Assembly: GCA_964452575.1 (NCBI GenBank)
Contig: CAYVMN010000130.1
Coordinates: 1 to 13,693, forward strand
Length of the DNA stretch: 13,693 bases
Source: CAYVMN01 sp964452575
Lineage (GTDB): Bacteria > Desulfobacterota > DSM-4660 > Desulfatiglandales > Desulfatiglandaceae
Direction: 5' to 3'
The position numbers and the translations under genes were made by a program. Under the pieces are notes generated by a model that had not been told where the DNA came from, searched no databases, and saw nothing but the letters and a program-made list of their open reading frames with translations. Of this stretch, positions 7,092 to 12,714 are shown piece after piece; position 1 is the stretch's first letter, and each line of letters begins with the position of its first letter.

Positions 7092-7699
7092 TGAAAGGAC
7101 CTGATATGGGATATCTGCTTGGCCTACAGGAATACCTGGATGAAAACTACCAGCTCTCGGTTTTTGATGAGGCCCTGGCATCAAAAGACCCGTGGGAATT
7201 TCATATCCATGGCCGTCGTATTGTGAACGCGAGGGTCATCGAGAATCTCATCTATGACGTAAGGCTGGGCATTGAAGGTGGAGGCGAGGACCTCATACCA
7301 AAGACAGATGTCAAACTCCTTTATCGTAGAGATATTTCAGAGACCGTTAGACCGCTCTTGAAAACAGACAATCAGGTCCGGGACCTCGGACTCGAGCCCA
7401 TCATCCCACCGGCAAAAAGGCATCATATCAAGAACAAATCTCTTTTCCCCTTGATGAAAGAAAAACAGGTCCTCTTTTTCACCCTCCTGGAAGGTGAAAT
7501 CATCCGAGGCGTTGTTGCAGGCTTCAGCCGTTATGAGATTACGGTCAGCCTTAAGGGAGGGATACCGGTTACGATCCTGAGGCACAGCATATACGATTTT
7601 AGAGACAAGAAAGGGCGATGCTTTTTGAAATCGTTTCAGGAAACACACCGAGATTGGGAAAAGAGCAACTTGTATGTCGCTTCCGACAACCGCACCTAA
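7091..7699 (+). CDS. Uncharacterised protein with two putative Sm/Hfq-like domains
   Basis: I do not recognise a named family for the 202-residue product. Residues about 124-172 read like Hfq/Sm. FTLLEGEIIRGVVAGFSRYE resembles the Sm1 strand-turn-strand pattern (hydrophobic, Gly, spaced Gly, Phe), and VTILRHSI resembles the Hfq Sm2 motif YKHAI. Residues about 33-84 repeat the layout more loosely: WEFHIHGRRIVNARVIENLI followed by VKLLYRRDI. A basic linker (PPAKRHHIKNKS, 106-117) joins them. I infer a tandem Sm-fold protein, possibly binding RNA, in the cytoplasm; no signal peptide or membrane segment is seen. The ATG shares one base with the stop of the receiver gene and has AGGAG at 7081-7085, so the two products are translationally coupled. 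The frame is certain as a gene; the Sm assignment rests on pattern reading only. Confidence 0.85.
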   Translation: MKGPDMGYLLGLQEYLDENYQLSVFDEALASKDPWEFHIHGRRIVNARVIENLIYDVRLGIEGGGEDLIPKTDVKLLYRRDISETVRPLLKTDNQVRDLGLEPIIPPAKRHHIKNKSLFPLMKEKQVLFFTLLEGEIIRGVVAGFSRYEITVSLKGGIPVTILRHSIYDFRDKKGRCFLKSFQETHRDWEKSNLYVASDNRT

Positions 7700-7875
7700 G
7701 GGCCTTAATTCCGTCCATTTTCTTTAAGCGCCCAAGAAAACGCTTGACTAACAGCCAGATTTTGGTTAGGTCTTCCCGCATGATTGCAAGGGGAGATCTT
7801 TTCTCTCATTTCTAATTGTCGCCCTTTGCAAAGAGCCTCATGTTTTTTCCCCTTTACATTAGGAATCCCGGCTAA

Positions 7876-8163
7876 ATGACGCTCACCAAAGCCCATCTCA
7901 CTGATTCGATTCACGGGCGACTTGGACTTTCCAAGGTCAGCTGCTCGGCCCTTGTTGGCGCCCTTTTTGAAATTATCAAGGAAACCCTGGGAAGTGGAGA
8001 GGATGTCCTAATCAGCGGATTCGGAAAATTCTGTGTAAAGGATAATAACGAGAGGAGGGGGCGAAATTCACTCTCAAGAAAAGATGCCATGCTGGAATCA
8101 AGAAAAGTAGTTGCCTTCAAATGCTCTTCCGTTTTAAAGGGCCTTATCAACAAAAGCCAATAG
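7876..8163 (+). CDS. HU/IHF-family DNA-binding protein, IHF-alpha-like, lacking the kinking proline
   Basis: This 95-residue protein belongs to the HU/IHF family of dimeric DNA-bending nucleoid proteins. It aligns without gaps to E. coli IhfA through most of its length: LTKAHL at 3-8, RLGLSK at 15-20, GFGKF at 48-52 and RRGRN at 60-64. The residue equivalent to IhfA Pro65, which intercalates between base pairs at the tip of the beta arm, is Ser65 (TCA, one transition from CCA). The usual NPxTG turn is replaced by NSLSR. The body and C-terminal helix (VVAFKCSSVLKGLIN) are preserved. The Shine-Dalgarno match is poor (AGGA at 7861-7864, 11 bases before the ATG). It may be a diverged paralogue with weaker bending. 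It lies 176 bp after the Sm-like gene and may be transcribed with it. Confidence 0.9.
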   Translation: MTLTKAHLTDSIHGRLGLSKVSCSALVGALFEIIKETLGSGEDVLISGFGKFCVKDNNERRGRNSLSRKDAMLESRKVVAFKCSSVLKGLINKSQ

Positions 8164-8414
8164 GCCATGGACCCCTAAGTCCATAAACTGCCCCAAATCC
8201 ACGCAATCAACTCATTGTATTCATGTGTGCGGAGGGCTTTGAACGTTTGCGGCCCTCACCTGTTCTAGGTCCAGGGGATAGCCTCTTCAGGTGCATAAAG
8301 GCCTGTCCTTGGACACGTCTTAAGGGCCATCGTTAACACCATTTCCCATATAAATCCAGACGAGAAAAATATAAGATCTTATGCACCTACGTTAGGGCGC
8401 CAATCAAATTTCTT
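8164..8414. other. Non-coding stretch between the IHF-like gene and the TIR element
   Basis: No credible reading frame is seen on either strand. It holds a small hairpin right after the IHF-like stop (ATGGAC 8167-8172 / GTCCAT 8179-8184) without a T-run, so it is at best a weak terminator. It also holds a perfect 10-bp inverted pair, AGGTGCATAA (8289-8298) and TTATGCACCT (8379-8388), 80 nt apart. Nothing else stands out. Confidence 0.5.
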
Positions 8415-8678
8415 GCCAAAAGATATCCGTAGCCGTTCACGGGTTCAAAGGTTCAGGGGTTCAAGGTTGCATTCTTGTCCCCGGATTCCACTTCGGACTC
8501 GTATTCCCGTGAGAAGCGCCCGGATTCGTCGTTCCTAACCTGAAAATTGGCGGCACATTGGAAAGCATGAGGCAAAGCCAGCAGGTTTTACGAGGACTTC
8601 GGGTCTTCAATCTTGTCCTTGTCCCTAACCCTGAACGGTGAACCCTTAACCTGTGAACGCTTACAGATATCCCTTGAC
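8415..8678. repeat. MITE/REP-like element with terminal inverted repeats
   Basis: The left arm at 8422-8445 and the reverse complement of the right arm at 8648-8671 match at 20 of 24 bases, sharing GATATC, GTA, CGTTCAC and GGTT. A few further matches extend outward to 8415 and 8678. Inside each end is a short-period array. GTTCA starts at 8435, 8443, 8451 and 8459 (exactly 8 bp apart) on the left; TAAC/TGAAC starts at 8625, 8632, 8639, 8646 and 8654 (7-8 bp apart) in opposite orientation on the right. The ~150-bp core has no frame. No clear target-site duplication was found. Confidence 0.6.
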
Positions 8679-8702
8679 ATGGGACATGCCATACCTTATT
8701 TT
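8674..8702 (+). promoter_or_regulatory. Predicted promoter for the DsrE-like gene
   Basis: A perfect TTGACA (8674-8679), a 17-bp spacer and TATTTT (8697-8702). It overlaps the outer edge of the inverted-repeat element, and the implied leader is about 130 nt. Confidence 0.45.
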
Positions 8703-8836
8703 GTTCATACCATGAATGATATATTCTTTTTGGAACCTTAGGCTGAAAGACCTTAATGAAAATGGCAGGAGATCTGCTTCAAACTGATCGGCAAGAATAT
8801 TAACAACCCAAGGTACACTGCAAATAGGAGGATGTC

Positions 8837-9442
8837 ATGAACGAAATTGTGGCGAAAAAGGAAGGGGAACTGCAATATTCCGAGAGTGAGGCAAGACTAG
8901 CGGATCTAGAAGCCCGGTTTTCCGAACTCAAGGGCCAGGTAGAGTCGCTAAAGGAGGCGGGCGCAAAGAACAAGCTCTCTATGATTGTCTTCAGCGGGGA
9001 TCTGGATAAGGCGCTGGCATCGTTGATCATTGCCACCGGAGCCGCTGCCATGGGAATGGACGTGGTCATGTTTTTCACCTTCTGGGGGACCCCCCTCCTG
9101 AGAGACAAGAATAAGAAGGCGGGCGGGAAAGACATGATGGGAAAGATGTTTGGTACTATGCTGCCCAAGGGAACCGGTGATTTGAAGCTCTCCAAGATGA
9201 ACATGGGAGGCATGGGTACTGCCATGATGAAGTCGCTTATGAAAAAAAAGAATGTGGCATCCCTTGAAGAACTGCTCGAACTGGCCGGAGAAATGGGCGT
9301 GAGGATCGTCATATGCGAAATGTCAATGGACCTCATGGGCTTCAAGAGCGAAGAGATGATAGATTATCCAGGCATCAGCTATGCAGGCGTAGCGAAATTT
9401 CTGGATGAGGCAATGGATAGCAGGGTTCAGCTTCTTATCTAA
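8837..9442 (+). CDS. DsrE/DsrF-like (DsrE2 family) sulfur-relay protein
   Basis: This 201-residue cytoplasmic protein belongs to the DsrE/F/H-like fold, whose members carry or relay persulfide sulfur. Core motifs are SMIVFSGDLDKALASLIIAT (48-67), MGMDVVMFFTFWG (72-84) and, near the C-terminus, ICEMSMDLMG (159-168), in which Cys160 is the likely sulfur-carrying cysteine. Residues about 17-42 are heptad-like (ADLEARFSELKGQVESLKE) and may form a short coiled coil. The middle (98-135) is strikingly rich in Met, Gly and Lys, as often seen in DsrE2 proteins and suggesting a flexible or membrane-touching segment. AGGAGG (8827-8832) sits ideally before the ATG. It is a single-gene unit, ended by the hairpin at 9475-9508. 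No dsrAB, tusA or rhodanese gene is adjacent, so its sulfur partner is unknown. Confidence 0.9.
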   Translation: MNEIVAKKEGELQYSESEARLADLEARFSELKGQVESLKEAGAKNKLSMIVFSGDLDKALASLIIATGAAAMGMDVVMFFTFWGTPLLRDKNKKAGGKDMMGKMFGTMLPKGTGDLKLSKMNMGGMGTAMMKSLMKKKNVASLEELLELAGEMGVRIVICEMSMDLMGFKSEEMIDYPGISYAGVAKFLDEAMDSRVQLLI

Positions 9443-9474
9443 ACAAGGAAAATCTGTAAAGATCAGGCGTTGTC

Positions 9475-9513
9475 CCAAGGAGCCCCTATTTCCGAAGGGG
9501 CTCTTTGGTTATT
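9475..9513 (+). terminator. Intrinsic terminator after the DsrE-like gene
   Basis: CCAAGGAGCCCCT (9475-9487) pairs with AGGGGCTCTTTGG (9496-9508) over 13 bp, including one G-U pair, around an 8-nt loop. The following T-run is weak (TTATTG), so termination may be incomplete. It lies directly before the next promoter, arguing against the reading frame that runs through it from 9470. Confidence 0.65.
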
Positions 9514-9540
9514 GTCAGGTCAGATGATGGCTGTTAAAAT
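9512..9540 (+). promoter_or_regulatory. Predicted promoter of the cytochrome/phosphoesterase operon
   Basis: TTGTCA (9512-9517), a 17-bp spacer and TAAAAT (9535-9540) match the -35/-10 consensus at 5/6 each, the best match in the window. It sits between the DsrE terminator and the peroxidase gene, with an implied start near 9547 and a leader of about 70 nt. Confidence 0.6.
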
Positions 9541-9616
9541 GGGGGCTGGCAGATCTCTTATCCTGCCGCAACGGCAAAACAGATCCTGCGGCATAGCAGT
9601 TCTGAAAGGAGGGCAT

Positions 9617-10732
9617 ATGGGCAGAAGAATAATTCTATTAACAGTGCTTTTGATTTTTTTTGGCACAACCACTCCTTTCTCCCAAGAGCGTAGTCCTCTG
9701 GGGTTGCCACCAGTACCCGTTCCTGAGGACAATCCGCAAGCTCCTGAAAAAATCGCCCTTGGGAAAAAGCTGTTCGAGGATAAACGATTTAGCGCGGATG
9801 GGACGGTAAGTTGTGCGAATTGTCATGACCCAAAAAAGGCCTTTACCGATGGCCTGCCGGTGGCAGAGGGGATCAGAAAGCTGAAGGGTACCCGCAATTC
9901 ACCCACCGTAATCAATGCCGCCTATTACACCAGCCAGTTCTGGGACGGCCGACGACCGAGCTTAGAGGAACAGGCCAAAGACCCCTTTCTGAACCCTGTG
10001 GAACATGGACTCAAGGGATACCAGTTTATTGTCGACATCATCCGAGGTGACCCGGAATACCCAGGTAAATTCAAGAAGGTATTCGGCGTTGGACCAGACA
10101 AGATTACCATTGATCATGTCGTCAAGGCCATCGCCAGCTTCGAGCGATCTATTATCTCCGGGGATTCGGCATTTGATCGCTATCTTTACGGCAGGGACAA
10201 GGATGCATTATCCGAGTCAGCGAAACGGGGCCTGGAACTTTACAGAGGAAAGGCGAGGTGTCAGGAGTGCCACGCCATCAGCGCAGACTATGCCCTGTTT
10301 ACCGACAACAAATTTCATAACCTTGGCGTAGGCTTCAAAAAAATTCAGCCAAGACTCCGTAAAATCGTGAAAGAGGTCAGAATGGCTCAACAACAAGGCA
10401 AGGAATTGGATGAATCCATCCTCACCAAAACGGACATTTCTGAACTGGGTCGATTTGTGGTAACCGGAAAATTGTCGGATATCGGTGCATTTAAGACACC
10501 CACCCTGCGCAATATTGCCGTTACCGGACCTTATATGCACGATGGCAGTCTAGCGAGTCTGCAAGAGGTGATGGAGCTCTATAACAAAGGGGGGGAGAAG
10601 AACCCGTTTTTGGGCAGCGTGCGCGTTCTTAACCTTACAGATGATGAGATAAAAGACCTTATCGAATTTATGAACTCTTTGACAAGTCCGGAATTTCAAG
10701 GTCTAGAAAAGAAATTGTCACCCAGTAAATAA
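9617..10732 (+). CDS. Exported di-haem cytochrome c peroxidase, MauG/CcpA family
   Basis: This 371-residue protein has an N-terminal export signal (MGRRIILLTVLLIFF, then a cleavable-looking TTTPFSQ), so it acts in the periplasm. Two haem-c sites are present, CANCH (66-70) and CQECH (215-219), with TGPYMHDG (304-310) providing the Met307 ligand typical of bacterial di-haem peroxidases. The motifs GTRNSPTVINAAYY and FWDGRR (91-113) are standard for the family, as is KTPTLRNI (293-300). Members reduce hydrogen peroxide using electrons from small cytochromes, or oxidise other substrates as MauG does. The open frame reaches back to 9470, but ATG 9617 is preferred: it has AAAGGAGGG just before it, begins the signal peptide, and lies after the terminator and promoter. 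It leads a three-gene exported unit with a phosphoesterase and a monohaem cytochrome that could be its electron donor. Confidence 0.93.
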   Translation: MGRRIILLTVLLIFFGTTTPFSQERSPLGLPPVPVPEDNPQAPEKIALGKKLFEDKRFSADGTVSCANCHDPKKAFTDGLPVAEGIRKLKGTRNSPTVINAAYYTSQFWDGRRPSLEEQAKDPFLNPVEHGLKGYQFIVDIIRGDPEYPGKFKKVFGVGPDKITIDHVVKAIASFERSIISGDSAFDRYLYGRDKDALSESAKRGLELYRGKARCQECHAISADYALFTDNKFHNLGVGFKKIQPRLRKIVKEVRMAQQQGKELDESILTKTDISELGRFVVTGKLSDIGAFKTPTLRNIAVTGPYMHDGSLASLQEVMELYNKGGEKNPFLGSVRVLNLTDDEIKDLIEFMNSLTSPEFQGLEKKLSPSK

Positions 10733-10743
10733 GGAGGGGAATC

Positions 10744-11823
10744 ATGTTTTCAGAAAGGGAAATGAGTCGCCGTACCTTCTTGAAGATGACGGCAGCGCTT
10801 ACAGGGACCTCTATACTGCCCTTAACACTAGTAAAGGTCTGCTGGGGGCAAAAAGAGGAAGAGAAATTTACCTTTGCCGCCATATCCGACGCCCACCTGA
10901 CGCATATCGGGGGGGAACGGTTTGTGAAGAATTTTGATAAGGGGTTTCAGCAGGCAGTGGCAGAACTCGGCCTGATGTGGCCACAACCAGATTTCTTGGT
11001 ATTTGGTGGGGACCTGGCCCAACTTGGGAAAAAGGAGGAAATCGATCACGGTCTTGAGGCCTTGTCAAAGGTGGAGGTACCCATCAAATTTGTTATTGGG
11101 GAGCACGACTACTATCTGGATAAGGGGAAATATTGGCAGGAAAAAGTCAGCAAACTCTACTACAGTTTCGATCACAAGGGTGTCCATTTTGTCACCTTGA
11201 ACAGCATCCTCACTCACGAGGACTGGATAAATCGCTGGCCCACGCCAATGGATCGGATGAGACAGATGGCGCGGCTTGATAATCCTCAAGGCTCACCGTT
11301 TATGGTCAGGGACGAGCAAATCGAATGGCTAAAAACAGACCTTTCCAAGGTTAGCCGTGAGACGCCCATAATTGTCCTCTCACACTCTCCCTTATATAAA
11401 GTTTTCAAGCCCTGGAATTTTTGGACAGAGGACGCGGAAAAGGTGCAGGCAGTCCTCAGACCATTCCGGAAAGTGAGTGTCCTCCATGGCCACGTGCACC
11501 AGATCTTATACAACCAGATTGCCAACATCACTTTTCAGGCATGGATGTCAACGGCATGGCCATGGCCATATCCATTGACTTACCGCCAGAAGCCAAGTGC
11601 CGTGCCTGAAATGACTGTTTTTATGAATCGAGCCGATCCCTTCCATGAACGAGACGCCACGGGATGGTCTCAAGTTACCTTTGAAAATGGCCGCGCATCT
11701 CAGCATTTTGACCTATGGGAGAATACATCTCGGAGGGTTTATTATGATGAAAAGGCGGGGCATCCAGCAGATGCCAAGTATCAGGACCCCTCTGAGAGGA
11801 TTCCGCCACAAACCCATTATTGA
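10744..11823 (+). CDS. Tat-exported calcineurin-like metallophosphoesterase
   Basis: The 359-residue product begins with a textbook twin-arginine signal, SRRTFLKM (8-15), and a hydrophobic stretch, so it is folded with metals in the cytoplasm and then exported. Metallophosphoesterase motifs are DAH (Asp49, His51), GGD (Asp90), HSP (His214) and GHVH (His250, His252). The usual GN(H/D) motif is GEHD (119-122), with Glu120 in place of the metal-bridging Asn, so metal binding or activity may differ. The region 283-300 (aromatic and proline rich) shows no family feature I recognise. GGAGGGG precedes ATG 10744; a second ATG at 10762 would begin right at the Tat motif. It follows the peroxidase gene by 11 bp and precedes a cytochrome gene, so a role in a periplasmic redox or signalling pathway is inferred; the substrate is unknown. 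Confidence 0.9.
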   Translation: MFSEREMSRRTFLKMTAALTGTSILPLTLVKVCWGQKEEEKFTFAAISDAHLTHIGGERFVKNFDKGFQQAVAELGLMWPQPDFLVFGGDLAQLGKKEEIDHGLEALSKVEVPIKFVIGEHDYYLDKGKYWQEKVSKLYYSFDHKGVHFVTLNSILTHEDWINRWPTPMDRMRQMARLDNPQGSPFMVRDEQIEWLKTDLSKVSRETPIIVLSHSPLYKVFKPWNFWTEDAEKVQAVLRPFRKVSVLHGHVHQILYNQIANITFQAWMSTAWPWPYPLTYRQKPSAVPEMTVFMNRADPFHERDATGWSQVTFENGRASQHFDLWENTSRRVYYDEKAGHPADAKYQDPSERIPPQTHY

Positions 11824-11846
11824 TTCTGGATAAGAGGAGGTGTCTT

Positions 11847-12254
11847 ATGCGCCATAAAATGGTTCTTTTTGCCGGTCTAGCACTCGTACTAACGGTGAGT
11901 ATTTTTTCAGGCCTGAGGGCCGATGAATTTACCAAGGAAGATCTCAAAAAATGGCAGGATGCATTCATGGATGTTGTAATAGAAGGGGAGAGGTTTTTTC
12001 ATAGCCCCATCGGAACCAACAGCGTCTCCTGCGATATGTGCCACCCCAATGCTGCCAATACACACCCGGAAACCTATCCGAAATTTCAAAAGCAGCTGGG
12101 AAAGGTGGCTACCCTTAGAGACATGATTAACTGGTGTATTGAAAACCCTTTGGAGGGTAAGACATTGGGCCCGAATGACCCCAAGATGATTGCCTTGGAG
12201 GCCTATATTACCTGGGAAAGGAGGGGCGTTCCCTTGGAACCCGGCAAGCATTAA
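11847..12254 (+). CDS. Small exported monohaem c-type cytochrome, SoxA-like
   Basis: This 135-residue protein has a signal peptide (MRHKMVLFAGLALVLTVSIF, then LRADE) and is periplasmic. A single haem-c site CDMCH (62-66) is followed by the segment LRDMINWCIENPLEGKTL and MIALEAYITW, which is strongly reminiscent of the C-terminal haem domain of SoxA and related cytochromes. This includes an extra cysteine, Cys97, in NWC. Met114 or a Met/Cys nearby could be the sixth ligand. The long frame begins at TTG 11820, but ATG 11847 follows AGAGGAGG (11833-11840) with 6-base spacing and starts the signal peptide. It is the third gene of the exported operon, 23 bp after the phosphoesterase, and is a natural electron partner for the di-haem peroxidase. 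Confidence 0.9.
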   Translation: MRHKMVLFAGLALVLTVSIFSGLRADEFTKEDLKKWQDAFMDVVIEGERFFHSPIGTNSVSCDMCHPNAANTHPETYPKFQKQLGKVATLRDMINWCIENPLEGKTLGPNDPKMIALEAYITWERRGVPLEPGKH

Positions 12255-12371
12255 GATCTCTTCCAGTGGGCAATTACCTTCAGGTGCTCCTTTTCACCAA
12301 CATGCTTTTGCCCCGATAAGCTCGCTTTGCCAGATCTCAAAAAAAACGTGAAAAGGCAAAAAGGTCCTGAA

Positions 12372-12662
12372 TTGATCACAATAAAGGTCTGTACGATCCT
12401 AACACTAAAGAGGGTCATTGGAAGAGGTGAAATCGAACTCTCTCTCCCGGAAAAAAGCACCATGGAAGGGCTTCTTGCGGCAATGGTAAAGAGATGGGGA
12501 GATGAATTGGCGTCACACCTGTTCCAGCAAAAAGGCTCCAGCGTCCATCCCCATATTCGACTAATGGTCAACGGCCAAGACATAGCCTTTCTCAATAGGA
12601 TGCAAACCGTGCTTAAGGATGGAGATGAGGTCTTGATTCTGCCTCCTGTCTCCGGAGGCTGA
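12372..12662 (+). CDS. MoaD/ThiS-like ubiquitin-fold sulfur carrier
   Basis: This small beta-grasp protein (96 residues from TTG 12372) ends in Ser-Gly-Gly directly before the stop. In MoaD, ThiS and archaeal SAMPs this tail is adenylated and thiocarboxylated. Features are the first strand ITIKVCTILTLK, the segment VHPHIRLMVNGQDI that matches the MoaD/ThiS 'hxxVNGxxV' strand, and DGDEVLILPPVSGG at the end, a close match to the MoaD tail. An upstream in-frame TTG at 12327 and GTG at 12348 would add 15 or 8 residues that do not resemble the family; AAAAAGG at 12358-12364 supports the shorter start. No MoaE, MoeB/ThiF or molybdo/tungsto-enzyme gene is visible, so whether it serves cofactor or other sulfur transfer is open. 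It could be co-transcribed with the ligase gene 52 bp downstream. Confidence 0.82.
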   Translation: MITIKVCTILTLKRVIGRGEIELSLPEKSTMEGLLAAMVKRWGDELASHLFQQKGSSVHPHIRLMVNGQDIAFLNRMQTVLKDGDEVLILPPVSGG

Positions 12663-12714
12663 GAGGTCCACTGAGGCAGGCACCATATCAACGGTTTTTA
12701 GTTGAGTTATTGAC

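Noticed and set aside
7726..7768. Small hairpins after the Sm-like gene (AAGCG/CGCTT and CTAAC/GTTAG)
   Set aside because: Stems of only 5 bp without a T-run; not convincing as a terminator.
8435..8463. Four GTTCA units 8 bp apart considered as a CRISPR or tRNA T-arm signal
   Set aside because: The period is far too short for a CRISPR array, there are no unique spacers, and no cloverleaf can be drawn; it is treated as part of the inverted-repeat element.
8800..9345. 181-codon minus-strand frame, Ser/Phe/Pro rich
   Set aside because: It is the complement of the DsrE2-like gene; its composition is what antisense of Met/Lys/Glu-rich coding gives.
9470..9616. 49-codon N-terminal extension of the peroxidase frame
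   Set aside because: It overlaps the DsrE terminator and the promoter, and would bury the signal peptide.
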